DNA of 64,000 nucleotides, from positions 248,001-312,000 of the forward strand of contig NZ_AORL01000021.1 of NCBI RefSeq assembly GCF_000383095.1, given 5' to 3'. The notes beneath the pieces are model-generated. The model did not search any database and had not been told where the DNA came from. It saw only the letters and a program-made list of their open reading frames with translations. Numbering within the stretch: the first letter of the stretch is position 1; every line of letters starts with the position of its first letter. Of the stretch, positions 8,966 through 19,493 are shown in pieces. The position numbers and the translations under genes are program-made. The stretch comes from Sphingomonas sp. PR090111-T3T-6A (GTDB lineage Bacteria > Pseudomonadota > Alphaproteobacteria > Sphingomonadales > Sphingomonadaceae).

Positions 8966-9460
8966 TCAGAGCAAGGAGCGCTGCGGGTTCTCCAGCGCGA
9001 GCAGATGTTGCTTGGCAGGCAGGCCGCCCGCGAAGCCCGTCAGCGCCCCGTTCGATCCGATCACGCGATGGCAGGGCGCGATGATCGAGATGGGGTTTCG
9101 GCCGTTCGCAGCGCCGACCGCCCGGATCGCCGCCGGATTGCCGATGGCACGGGCGATCTCCGCATAGCTGCGGGTCTCCCCGAAGGGGATCTGGAGCAGC
9201 GCGGCCCACACGCTCTTCTGGAAATCCGTGCCATGAAAATCGAGCGGCACCGTGAACTGCGTCCGTCCGCCCGTGAAATATTCGCCGAGTTGGCTTTGCG
9301 TCTCGCAGAGGAGGGCATTGTCCGGCTCCTCGACCAGCTCGGGCAGTGGCACGCGCCGGGGATCGTCATTCTCCCACAGGATCGCGACGAGGCCGGCATC
9401 GCTGGCGACAAGCGTCAGCGTGCCGACCGGCGACGCCATCGTCTTGCACGCATAGGCCAT
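8966..9460 (-). CDS. ogt: Methylated-DNA-protein-cysteine methyltransferase
   Basis: The 164-residue protein repairs O6-alkylguanine by moving the alkyl group onto its own cysteine. The active-site motif IIAPCHRVIGSNGALTGFAGG is intact (Cys in PCHRV), and the DNA-binding helix with FGETRSYAEIARAIGNP precedes it. The N-terminal ferredoxin-like domain (MAYACKTMASPVGTLTLVAS) is normal in size. I chose the ATG at 9460, with GGGAGA seven bases upstream, over a GTG at 9481. It lies downstream of katG on the same strand, separated by a tandem repeat, so co-transcription as a stress pair is possible. Confidence 0.92.
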   Translation of the reverse strand: MAYACKTMASPVGTLTLVASDAGLVAILWENDDPRRVPLPELVEEPDNALLCETQSQLGEYFTGGRTQFTVPLDFHGTDFQKSVWAALLQIPFGETRSYAEIARAIGNPAAIRAVGAANGRNPISIIAPCHRVIGSNGALTGFAGGLPAKQHLLALENPQRSLL

Positions 9461-9560
9461 CCGCTTCTCCCGCACCGTCACTCCGTCCGGGCCGGATAGC
9501 GAATGTGCCGGGCCGCCGATATCCTCTTTACGCGATAGACGGCCCCGGCCGATGCCGGGA

Positions 9561-9614
9561 GCCGTCCTTCGCCGTCCTTCGCCGTCCTTCGCCGTCCTTC
9601 GCCGTCCTTCGCCG

Positions 9615-9616
<2 letters not shown>
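9561..9616. repeat. Decanucleotide tandem repeat, about 5.6 copies
   Basis: Five perfect copies of GCCGTCCTTC (9561-9610) are followed by a partial copy GCCGTC. The partial copy contains the first bases of the katG stop codon, so the array starts right where katG ends and runs into the katG-ogt gap. The unit is 10 bases, not a multiple of three. There are no spacers, so it is not a CRISPR. It is a likely slippage-prone variable-number repeat. Confidence 0.95.
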
Positions 9617-12125
<2,509 letters not shown>

Positions 12126-12677
12126 ATGAGCGACGCTGCATTTGACCGTCTTACCGAGCCCCAGCGCGAGGCTTTGCGACTGGTCGCGCGCGGATTCGAG
12201 TCGAAGGAGATTGCTCGCATCCTGGGGATCAGCCCCTATGCGGTGGACACGCGCGTCACGCGCGCCGTCCGCATACTGGGCGCTACCGGCCGGAAGGAGG
12301 CCGCCCGCCAGCTCTCCGCCTTCGAGGAAAGTACATACGAGCCGCTCGTATACGAGCCGCCATATGCGGACATTCCGCCTTCGCCGCGCCATGCCGAGCC
12401 GGACACGACATGGGTTCGGCAGCAGGAGACGGATCGCGGCAATCGGATGCAGGAGGAGCTGGCGCTCTATATCCCGCCCGTCAGATTGTCGCGGAAGATC
12501 AAGGGCTGGCCGTTCCCCACGACGGGGAGACCGGAGAATGACCTGAGCATGGCGGAAATCGTGATCGCAGTCGTGATCGCGGCGATCCTGTGCGGGGTTG
12601 TAGGGCTGGGCCTGATCAGCATCGGGCTCGCCGTCCTCGAGAGCGCCGCTCGTTTCATCAAGCTTATCCATTCATGA
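12126..12677 (+). CDS. LuxR-type HTH protein with C-terminal membrane anchor
   Basis: In this 183-residue protein, residues ~8-60 form a LuxR/GerE-like helix-turn-helix (LTEPQREALRLVARGFESKEIARILGI, then SPYAVDTRVTRAVRILG). A Pro/Glu-rich linker with a repeated YEP motif follows, and residues ~147-172 are a hydrophobic segment (IVIAVVIAAILCGVVGLGLISIGLAV) that should span the inner membrane once, leaving a short tail. No receiver or sensor domain is present. It is probably a membrane-tethered regulator of unknown target. The start at 12126 gives the HTH near the N-terminus as usual. It is divergent from katG. Confidence 0.8.
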   Translation: MSDAAFDRLTEPQREALRLVARGFESKEIARILGISPYAVDTRVTRAVRILGATGRKEAARQLSAFEESTYEPLVYEPPYADIPPSPRHAEPDTTWVRQQETDRGNRMQEELALYIPPVRLSRKIKGWPFPTTGRPENDLSMAEIVIAVVIAAILCGVVGLGLISIGLAVLESAARFIKLIHS

Positions 12678-12685
12678 TGGCGGCG

Positions 12686-12707
12686 CTCCCGGGCGTCCGC
12701 CCGGGAG
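12686..12707 (+). promoter_or_regulatory. Hairpin enclosing the ribosome binding site of the next gene
   Basis: CTCCCGGGCG and CGCCCGGGAG are perfectly complementary and two bases apart (practically a 9-bp stem with a 4-base loop). The GGGAG at the 3' arm is the Shine-Dalgarno of the GTG-started gene at 12715, so folding would hide it. It could also act as a terminator for the preceding HTH gene. Confidence 0.55.
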
Positions 12708-12714
12708 AGAACTC

Positions 12715-13059
12715 GTGATCAAACGGCAAGCGCTTTTTTCCTCCGCCTCGGATGTCGCCGAGATGGTCGTCACCAACGAACGCGCCTTTGACGAGGCGAT
12801 CGAGCTTCAGTGCTCGCTGATCGGCCGCACCTCGCGGGCCCGGATCGATGCGGGGCTGCCGGCGGCGATCTGCCACTCCGCGCTGGAGCGGATGACGGCG
12901 GCGCTTTCGGCCACGGTGCTGGCGCGTACCGAGTTCCTGGCGGCGCACGCGGCTTTCGCCGACATGGCGCGCGAGCTGCGCATGCCGACCGGCTTCGGCA
13001 GCGGCGACGGTTGCCCGGATCAGATGGCGTTCGACGGCAACCTGCGGGTCGCGGCCTGA
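12715..13059 (+). CDS. Hypothetical protein (114 aa)
   Basis: A small, mostly helical protein with a GTG start at 12715 behind GGGAGAGA. The sequence (MIKRQALFSSASDVAEMV...) has no signal peptide or transmembrane segment and ends near MAFDGNLRVAA. No domain is recognised. Its reading frame has alphaproteobacterial codon character and its start site is well formed, so I think it is real. It sits between the HTH gene and a small membrane protein on the same strand. Function unknown. Confidence 0.65.
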   Translation: MIKRQALFSSASDVAEMVVTNERAFDEAIELQCSLIGRTSRARIDAGLPAAICHSALERMTAALSATVLARTEFLAAHAAFADMARELRMPTGFGSGDGCPDQMAFDGNLRVAA

Positions 13060-13110
13060 TACCATCGGGGCGATCTTGACCCGGCGGGAGGGACATGGCC
13101 TTCCTCCCGC

Positions 13111-13584
13111 ATGGTCATCGCCCTCATCTTCGACACGCTCCTCCTGGTCGCGTTGATCGCGGCGATCTGGAGGGGCGGCACCATCGAGCGATTGGGTGCG
13201 GCTTTATGTATTCTCGCCACAGTCCTGACGGTCGTCAGCAGCCCGCTTCGTATCCGCTTCCAGGGGGTGCGGCTGGACTTGCTGACGATCGATTTGGCGA
13301 CGCTGCTGGCCTTCGTCGCGCTAGCGCGAGCGAGCCGTCGGTTCTGGCCGATCTGGGCGGCGGGGCTCCAGATGCTCTCGATCATCTGCATGACGGCGGA
13401 GGCGCTGGCCCCCGACAATCTGGCCTACGCCTACGCGGAGCAGGTGTGGTCGTGGGGGATCGTGGTGCTGATCATCGTCGTTTCTCTGCGGCACGGCGCG
13501 ACCTTGAAGGCGCGCGGCTCATCGCGCAGCTTGTCCGCGGGGCCTGCGGAGAACGAGCGGACCGGATCGCCGACCGGCTCCTGA
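13111..13584 (+). CDS. Small multi-pass membrane protein
   Basis: The 157-residue protein has about five hydrophobic segments (LIFDTLLLVALIAAIW, LGAALCILATVLTVV, LLTIDLATLLAFVALA, IWAAGLQMLSIICMTA, WGIVVLIIVVSL) and a hydrophilic C-terminal tail. There is no known family. The tail from ~SLRHGA onward overlaps the start of the RadC-like frame in another phase and may be poorly constrained. The ATG at 13111 has no close Shine-Dalgarno; a GGGAGG lies in an upstream hairpin (13084-13110) whose loop holds another ATG in a different frame. Function unknown. Confidence 0.65.
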   Translation: MVIALIFDTLLLVALIAAIWRGGTIERLGAALCILATVLTVVSSPLRIRFQGVRLDLLTIDLATLLAFVALARASRRFWPIWAAGLQMLSIICMTAEALAPDNLAYAYAEQVWSWGIVVLIIVVSLRHGATLKARGSSRSLSAGPAENERTGSPTGS

Positions 13585-14105
13585 TCCGTTTCGAGAGCGT
13601 AGGGGACGTTCTGGCGGCCGACCCCTCCCTGCTGGCGGGGATGCTGGAGGACGAGCCGGAGGCGGCCCAGGTGCTGGAGGCGGCACGCTCGACGATGCGC
13701 TACGCGGTCCGGCAGACCGCGATGCGGGGGCCGCCGCTGGAGCAGGGCGACGCGCTCATCGACTATCTCACCATGACCATGGCGCATGAGCCGCGCGAGC
13801 TGTTCCGCGTGCTCTATCTCGACGCGCGGCTCTGGCTGATCCGCGACGAGATGCTGGGCATGGGCACCATTCGGGAAGCGCCGGCCTATCCGCGGGAGAT
13901 TTTCCGCAGGGCCTTCGAGCTGAAGGCGGCGGCGATGATCCTCGTGCACAGCCATCCGAGCGGCGATCCGCGGCCGAGCAAGGCCGATCTGGATCTGACG
14001 CGACGCCTCAAGGCGATCGCGGCGGAGGTGGACGTGCCGATCAAGGATCATCTGGTTGTGACCCGATCGGGGTGGCTGAGTTTCAAGGCGGAGGGGCTGT
14101 TGTGA
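13446..14105 (+). CDS. RadC-like JAB domain protein (start uncertain)
   Basis: The C-terminal half is a clear RadC/MPN (JAB1) domain with the metal-binding HSHPSGDPRPSKAD motif and an upstream Glu region (REIFRRAFELKAAAMILVHSHPS). The helical part before it (ADRIADRLLIRFESVGDVLAADPSLLAG) matches the helix-hairpin-helix region of RadC, though shortened. RadC proteins are misnamed for DNA repair; their role is unsettled. No ATG lies before the conserved part. GTG codons at 13446 and 13452 are the nearest plausible starts, which makes it overlap the membrane protein gene by ~140 bases in another frame. An ATG at 13641 would lose conserved sequence. Confidence 0.72.
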   Translation: MVVGDRGADHRRFSAARRDLEGARLIAQLVRGACGERADRIADRLLIRFESVGDVLAADPSLLAGMLEDEPEAAQVLEAARSTMRYAVRQTAMRGPPLEQGDALIDYLTMTMAHEPRELFRVLYLDARLWLIRDEMLGMGTIREAPAYPREIFRRAFELKAAAMILVHSHPSGDPRPSKADLDLTRRLKAIAAEVDVPIKDHLVVTRSGWLSFKAEGLL

Positions 14106-14199
14106 ACGACCGGCGCGACTGAACTGGATTTCCTTTCCTTCCCATGGGTGGGGCGCGTGTTCGTTGGCCGCCACCCGATACAGGCAATGGATTTTGCAC

Positions 14200-14679
14200 A
14201 TGTCAGAAAGCGTTATCACGCCTCGCAGCGAGAACATGGCCGAGGACCTCGGCACGATCGCGGCGATGTTCGGGACCATGTTGTCGGATCGTCCCGTGAG
14301 CGGCGAGGGGGCCGTTCAGGGTTTTCCGGCATCGGAGGTCGATTTGGCCCGCAGGACGCTCAAGGCACGGCGGCGACGCGAGGAGCTTCTCGGGCGGGAG
14401 TTCGGGCTCGATCTGCCCTGGTACGTCCTGCTCGACCTCTATGTCGCGACCGCGGAGGGGCGGCGCGTGTCGGTGACGGCGGCTTCGCTCGCCGCCGGGG
14501 GGGCGCCCAGCTCCGGGCTGCGCATGGTGTCGCGGATGGTTGAGGCGGGGTTGCTCAACCGTTCACCCGACATCTGCGACGGCCGGCGGAGCTGGGTCAC
14601 CCTGTCGAGCCGCTCGCTCGACACCGTGCGTCGCCTGCTGGAGACGGACCCGGGCTCGCCCATACCGGCGAGGCTCTGA
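14200..14679 (+). CDS. Winged-helix (MarR-like) DNA-binding protein
   Basis: The ~159-residue protein has a basic helix (LARRTLKARRRREELLG), then LPWYVLLDLYVATAEGRRVSVTAASLAAGGAPSSGLRMVSRMVEAGLLNRSPD, a winged helix layout with the recognition helix around TxxRMVSRMVEAGLL, and a wing (DGRRSWVTLSSRS). It resembles the MarR-like proteins common in sphingomonads that lack a ligand domain. The start at 14200 is chosen from several (also ATG at 14236); none has a strong Shine-Dalgarno. Target genes unknown. It precedes a c-di-GMP enzyme gene on the same strand. Confidence 0.75.
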   Translation: MSESVITPRSENMAEDLGTIAAMFGTMLSDRPVSGEGAVQGFPASEVDLARRTLKARRRREELLGREFGLDLPWYVLLDLYVATAEGRRVSVTAASLAAGGAPSSGLRMVSRMVEAGLLNRSPDICDGRRSWVTLSSRSLDTVRRLLETDPGSPIPARL

Positions 14680-14792
14680 CTGCTATCCGCAGATCGTCGG
14701 GGTTTATCAAAAATTTACGGGAAGACCGCAGGGAGGGGGCGCTGCGTTGCCCGGCGCAAGCGTATTCAACGCCCCCGAACTAGGACTTCCCT

Positions 14793-16847
14793 TTGCTCGA
14801 CGTAGCCTTGTGCATCGCGCGTGATCATGACCCATGGCTGACATTGTTGGCGGTCATTCTTTGTTGCGTCGGGGCGTTCGCGGTGGTCCAGCTCTTCTGC
14901 CGGGGGCAGGAGACTGCGAGATTGCAGCGTTTCGGATGGCTGTTCCTCGCGTCGGTAGGGGCGGGGGCGACCATCTGGTGCACCCATTTCGTCGCCATGC
15001 TCGCCTATCGCGCGGGCGTTCCGGTGACGCTCGATCCCGTGCTGACGATCTTCTCGCTGATCATCGCGGTGGCGGGGACGGCGCTCGGCTTCTCGGTCGC
15101 GACCTTCCGGCGCGGCCCGCTGCTCTCCTCGATCGGCGGCGGGATCATCGGGGCGGCGATCTCCGCGATGCATTTCGCGGGCATGAGGGCCTATCGGGTC
15201 GACGGCATCATCGAGTGGCGCGTGCCCTATGTCGCGGCTGCCGGCGCCTGTGCAGTCCTTCTGTCGGCGGCGTCGCTCGTGGCGCTGGATAGCGGACGGA
15301 CGGGACGCTACCGCATTCCGCTGGGCACCGCGCTGTTCGTGGCCGCCGTCGCCTCGCTGCATTTCGTGGCGATGACGGCGGTGAAGATCATTCCGCTCCA
15401 CCTCTCCGATGCGCCGCTCGACACGGGCGAAATGCACGCGCTCGGCCTTGCGACAGCGCTGGTGGGGCTGGTGGTGATCGCCACAGGCGTCTTCGCGGCC
15501 CTGATCGACAAGGGCACGCGTTCGGACGCGATGCAGCAGCTTCATCACATGGCGATGAACGACGCGCTGACCGGCCTGCCCAACCGGCTGAGCTTCCAGC
15601 GCGAGCTGGCGCGCCAGATGGCGTCGTTGCGCGGCACCGGCACGGCGCTGGGCCTCGTCGCCATCGACCTCAACCGTTTCAAGGAAATCAACGACGTCCA
15701 TGGCCACAAGGCCGGCGACGAGGTGCTGCGGCAGGTGGCCGGGCGACTGCGGGGCGAGATGGGCCGGCACGAGTTGGTCGCGCGTCTCGGCGGGGACGAG
15801 TTCGTCGCGATCACGCGCTTTGAGGATCGCGCGTGCCTGCTCGGTTTCATCGCACGGATCGAGGCGGCCATCACGGCCCCGTTCTCGGTGGAGACTTTCG
15901 AGGCGACCGTCGGGGCCAGCATCGGTGTCGCGGTCTATCCTCAGGACGCGACGGACGGCGAGACGCTCGCCAACAATGCCGATCTGGCGATGTATCGCGC
16001 CAAGAGCGAAGGCGCGCTGGCGCCCTGCTTCTACGACGCTCCGCTCGACGAGGCGGTGCGCAGCCGGCGCGAACTGGCGGCGGACCTGCGGCTGGCCCTC
16101 AGCGGCGATCAGCTTGACGTCCATTATCAGGTGCAGGCCTCCGTCTCGACGCAGGAGGTGACCGGCTACGAGGCGCTGCTGCGCTGGACGCATCCGGTGC
16201 ATGGAGCGATCTCGCCCGCCGTCTTCATTCCCATCGCCGAGGAGAACGGGCTGATCCTGCCGCTTGGCGAGTGGGTGCTGCGCCGCGCCTGTGCGGACGC
16301 CATGCTCTGGCCGAACGAGGCGAAGGTGTCGGTGAACGTGTCGCCGCTTCAGCTCGCGCACCCGGATCTGCCACGCAATTTCCACCAGATCCTGTTGGAG
16401 ACGGGCCTGCCCCCGCGCCGGCTGGAGATCGAGCTGACGGAAAGCGCGATCATGGCCAATCGGGAGCGCGCGCTTCATGTGCTGCGCCAGATCAAGGCGC
16501 TGGGCGTGGGCATCGCGCTCGACGATTTCGGGACGGGCTATTCCTCGCTGGAGACGCTCCGGGCCTTCCCCTTCGACAAGATCAAGCTCGATCGGCTGTT
16601 CGTCGCCGAGCTGGAGGTGAGCCCGGAGACGATCGCGATCATCCGCGCGGTGCTGGCGCTCGGCAAGAGCCTGTCGATCCCGGTGCTGGCCGAAGGCATC
16701 GAGACGGATGGCCAGCTTCGCATCCTGCGGCGCGAGGGATGTGACGAGGCGCAGGGTTTCCTGCTCGGCTATCCGGAGCCGTCGATCTCACCGGTCCAAG
16801 TGCTGCCGATGGAGGTGCTGTCCGATCGCCTCCATGCCAATGGCTGA
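14793..16847 (+). CDS. MHYT-GGDEF-EAL protein (c-di-GMP turnover)
   Basis: The 684-residue inner membrane protein has an N-terminal MHYT sensor of about seven segments carrying three MHYT-like motifs (CTHFVAMLAY, MHFAGMRAY, LHFVAMTAV), proposed to bind metal and sense a gas. A GGDEF domain (residues 333-337, canonical GGDEF, no RxxD inhibitory site five residues before it) and an EAL domain (EAL at 460-462, NVSPLQL, ELTES, DDFGTGYSS, KLDRLFV, AEGIET) follow. All phosphodiesterase residues I can check are present, so it may both make and break c-di-GMP. The TTG start at 14793 is supported by AGGA seven bases upstream and the typical family N-terminus (CIxxDHDxWL). Confidence 0.92.
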   Translation: MLDVALCIARDHDPWLTLLAVILCCVGAFAVVQLFCRGQETARLQRFGWLFLASVGAGATIWCTHFVAMLAYRAGVPVTLDPVLTIFSLIIAVAGTALGFSVATFRRGPLLSSIGGGIIGAAISAMHFAGMRAYRVDGIIEWRVPYVAAAGACAVLLSAASLVALDSGRTGRYRIPLGTALFVAAVASLHFVAMTAVKIIPLHLSDAPLDTGEMHALGLATALVGLVVIATGVFAALIDKGTRSDAMQQLHHMAMNDALTGLPNRLSFQRELARQMASLRGTGTALGLVAIDLNRFKEINDVHGHKAGDEVLRQVAGRLRGEMGRHELVARLGGDEFVAITRFEDRACLLGFIARIEAAITAPFSVETFEATVGASIGVAVYPQDATDGETLANNADLAMYRAKSEGALAPCFYDAPLDEAVRSRRELAADLRLALSGDQLDVHYQVQASVSTQEVTGYEALLRWTHPVHGAISPAVFIPIAEENGLILPLGEWVLRRACADAMLWPNEAKVSVNVSPLQLAHPDLPRNFHQILLETGLPPRRLEIELTESAIMANRERALHVLRQIKALGVGIALDDFGTGYSSLETLRAFPFDKIKLDRLFVAELEVSPETIAIIRAVLALGKSLSIPVLAEGIETDGQLRILRREGCDEAQGFLLGYPEPSISPVQVLPMEVLSDRLHANG

Positions 16848-16853
16848 CCGCCG

Positions 16854-18068
16854 CTAGCTGGCCAGCGCCCCGAGCGGGAAGCGCATGGCGACGGCGAGCC
16901 CATCGGGCCGCCACTCGCGCTCGATGCTGCCCTGAAGGCCGCGGACGGAGGCCTTCTCCAGATGGCTGCCGAAGCCTTCATGGACGGGTAGGACGCGATC
17001 GCCGGTCGCTCCCGCCTCGATCCAGTGGACCGACAGTATGTCGTTGCCGGTCCCGATATTCACGCTCAACGTGCCGCCCGACGCAGAGAGAACGCCATAT
17101 TTGGCGGCATTGGTCGCCAGTTCGTGGAACAGCAGCGCGAGCGAAGGGAGCGAACGAGGGCCGACCGCGACATCTTCACCCCGGACATGGATGGAGGACG
17201 ACGACCGATCCTCGTGCGGGGCGAGGATGGCCCCGAGCAGGCTCTTGAGCGTCGTCGCGGCGTTTTGCACGTCGCCGGCGAGATCGGGCAGCGTCAACTG
17301 GTGGGCGCGGGCGAGCGATGCGATGCGGCCGGACAGGTCCGCGATGAAATCGTCGATGTCGCTGGCCCCGCGCGCGCTCACCGTCACCAGGCCCGCCGTC
17401 AGGGCGAAGAGGTTTTTGATGCGGTGGTTCATCTCGCGCAGGATGAGGGACTGGCGCTCGGCCGCCATCTTCGCCTCGGTGATGTCGCGCGCGATCTTGG
17501 AGGCGCCGATGATCCGCCCTTCCGCGTCGCGCACCGGCGAAACCGTCAGCGAGATGTCGACGAGGCGGCCGTCCTTGCGCTGCCGCACGGTCTCGAAATG
17601 ACGGACGCGCTCTCCCCTGCGGATCTTGCCGATGATCTCGGCCTCTTCGGAGAGGCGATCTTCGGGGATGATGATGGTGATGGGCCGGCCAACCGCCTCT
17701 TCGGCCGAGAAGCCGAACAATCGCGTCGCGCCGGGATTCCAGGAGGAGATGATGCCGTCCAGCTTCTTGCTGAGGATGGCATCGTCGCTGTTCTCGACGA
17801 TCGCGGCGAGCCATGCGGCGGCGTCGCGATCCGGGTGGGAAATGCCGCCGGGCGCTTCGTCGGTAGCGAAGGATGATCTGTCCAGGGATGAAGGCACATC
17901 CATGCTCCGCCGGCTGATATAACCATTCGCCCGAGAAGCTGCTTCGCAGTCTTTGCCGGTGGAGCAAAGCCCAAATTGCGAGGTGGTGGGGATGTCGGCC
18001 ATCGACCTCTGATATCGCAAAGCCCGCGAGGTCTTCTTGATGTAGATTAGCGTTCGATCACGCGCCAT
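16854..18068 (-). CDS. PAS-HWE sensor histidine kinase
   Basis: One PAS domain (~residues 87-200 with the long start; NSDDAILSKKLDGIISSWNPGATRLFGFSAEE... KIARDITEAK) is followed by a HWE/HisKA2-type kinase core: phosphoacceptor H215 in REMNHRIKNLFAL, N-box HELATNAAKYGVLS, and the family Trp-x-Glu (HWIEAG). These kinases often feed the PhyR-EcfG general stress response or light sensing in alphaproteobacteria. No Cys of a LOV flavin site is seen, so it is an ordinary PAS. The ATG at 18068 overlaps the topoisomerase stop by 11 bases with GGCGGA upstream, suggesting translational coupling; ATGs at 18002 and 17903 are alternatives that keep all domains. Confidence 0.88.
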   Translation of the reverse strand: MARDRTLIYIKKTSRALRYQRSMADIPTTSQFGLCSTGKDCEAASRANGYISRRSMDVPSSLDRSSFATDEAPGGISHPDRDAAAWLAAIVENSDDAILSKKLDGIISSWNPGATRLFGFSAEEAVGRPITIIIPEDRLSEEAEIIGKIRRGERVRHFETVRQRKDGRLVDISLTVSPVRDAEGRIIGASKIARDITEAKMAAERQSLILREMNHRIKNLFALTAGLVTVSARGASDIDDFIADLSGRIASLARAHQLTLPDLAGDVQNAATTLKSLLGAILAPHEDRSSSSIHVRGEDVAVGPRSLPSLALLFHELATNAAKYGVLSASGGTLSVNIGTGNDILSVHWIEAGATGDRVLPVHEGFGSHLEKASVRGLQGSIEREWRPDGLAVAMRFPLGALAS

Positions 18069-19152
18069 GTTTCCGCCGGAGGAAGGCGATGACGGCTTCT
18101 TCTTCCGCCGTCATGAAAATCCCCTCTTTGGCCTTCGGAGCCTTCTTGGAAGGAGCCCGCAGTATCGTCTCGGCCGCCAGATAGGCGTCCAGGACGTGAG
18201 GATGGATGTAGCATTTCCGGCATATGGTCGGCGTATTGCCCAGCTCGGCCGCGATCTGCGCGATCACGTCGCGTATGTTCTGCTTCGCGGCGACAAGGCT
18301 CTCGCAGGTCTCGCATCTGGAAAGAGCCGTCGCGGCCAGAACCGTGCCGGCCCAGGTGCGGAAGTCCTTGGCCGTGATGGATGTTCCGCTGATCTCCCGC
18401 AGATAGTCGTTCACATCCTCCGAGCCGACATCGTGGCGGGCACCCTCTTCATCGAGATATTGGAAAAGATGTTGGCCGGGCAGCTCCTGAATGGCCCGCA
18501 CGATCTTCGCCAGCCGCCGGTTGCGCAGGGTGACGCGCCAGAACCGGCCGCTCTTGCCCTTGAACGCGAACCGCAGTTTTGCGCCGCCCGGCTCGACATC
18601 CACATGGCGCGATCTGAGCGTGGTCAGGCCGTAGCTTCGGTTCCGTCGCGCGTAATCCGCGTTGCCGACGCGGATCATTGTTGTTTCGAGCAGGTGGACG
18701 ACCGTGGCGAGAACCTTCTCGCGGGGCAGGCCGGCACGCGCCATGTCGGCGGCCACCTGCCTGCGCAGCGAGGGAAGGGCGGCCGCGAACTCCAGCATAT
18801 GCTCATATTTCGCGTTCTCGCGAACCTCACGGAAGGAGGGGTGATAACGATATTGTTTCCGGCCCCGCGCGTCGCGTCCGGTAGCCTGGAGATGCCCGTT
18901 CGGTCGGGGGCATATCCACACGTCGGTATAGGCGGGCGGAATGGCGAGCTTGCGGATGCGCGCCAGCACCTCGGGATCGCGGATGAGCTTCCCCTCCGCA
19001 TCCCTGTAGCTGAAACCCTTGCCCGATCGGCGGCGGCCGATCCCCGGCTGATCGTCGCTGACATGGACCAGCCCCGCGCTCCGGGCGGCGGCGCGCGGAT
19101 CGACGATGGCGAGCCGTGCGCGCGCTTCGTCGACGCTTTGGTGCTTCGTCAT
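18058..19152 (-). CDS. Type IB DNA topoisomerase (poxvirus-like)
   Basis: The ~364-residue enzyme relaxes supercoils through a 3'-phosphotyrosyl bond. The N-terminal domain shows GKGFSYRDAEGKLI...IPPAYTDVWICPRPNGHLQATGRDARGRKQYRYHPSFR; the catalytic domain has RVGNADYARRNRSYGLTTLRSRHV, KGKSGRFWRV, TAKDFRTWAGT and the nucleophile Tyr in TICRKCYIHP. All key residues (R, K, R, H/N, Y) seem present. The start at 19152 lacks a strong ribosome binding site; in-frame ATGs at 19170 and 19236 are possible. It is the first gene of a pair with the HWE kinase. Confidence 0.9.
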   Translation of the reverse strand: MTKHQSVDEARARLAIVDPRAAARSAGLVHVSDDQPGIGRRRSGKGFSYRDAEGKLIRDPEVLARIRKLAIPPAYTDVWICPRPNGHLQATGRDARGRKQYRYHPSFREVRENAKYEHMLEFAAALPSLRRQVAADMARAGLPREKVLATVVHLLETTMIRVGNADYARRNRSYGLTTLRSRHVDVEPGGAKLRFAFKGKSGRFWRVTLRNRRLAKIVRAIQELPGQHLFQYLDEEGARHDVGSEDVNDYLREISGTSITAKDFRTWAGTVLAATALSRCETCESLVAAKQNIRDVIAQIAAELGNTPTICRKCYIHPHVLDAYLAAETILRAPSKKAPKAKEGIFMTAEEEAVIAFLRRKHGA

Positions 19153-19493
19153 GTGACCAGAAGCGACCATGCGCAGGGGAGTTCCCCGGATCGCTTTTGA
19201 GCCGGTCGGGAAAAAGCTATCGCAGGGGCTCGACATGTTTCACGGCGAGGCCTTGTGAGCACTGCGCTTTCCACACCCTGCGATCGCGGACAGGCCGAGG
19301 CGGTCTCTGGCGGATCGGTGCGGCACCCGAACTGGACGATCGTGGCGACGATGCTGGCCTCCAGCCTCGATCAGGCGGAGAAGCGATAGCCGGCCCGGAA
19401 AAGCGGCAGTCCGTGAGATATCCTCCTCCGGCGGCGTGGCGGCGCGGGAACGGGGCTGGCTGGCCATCGGTTATGAGCGCAGGAGGAGTCGTT
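19153..19493. other. 341-base divergent intergenic region
   Basis: It separates the topoisomerase gene from a small acidic protein gene. It holds a short inverted repeat (GGGGA-gt-TCCCC near 19182) and the possible EcfG promoter listed separately. I see no convincing ORF in it. Confidence 0.4.
19447..19472 (+). promoter_or_regulatory. Possible EcfG (general stress sigma factor) promoter
   Basis: GGAAC (19447-19451), a 17-base spacer, and GGTT (19469-19472) match the alphaproteobacterial EcfG consensus GGAAC-N16/17-CGTT except for one base in the -10 element. It lies 22 bases before the ATG of the next gene, with AGGAGG in between, giving a very short leader. The match is by eye only. Confidence 0.5.

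Noticed and set aside
13095-13445. Upstream extension of the RadC-like frame from ATG 13095
   Set aside because: The translation is Arg/Gly/His-rich and is the out-of-phase reading of the membrane protein, despite its good ribosome binding site.
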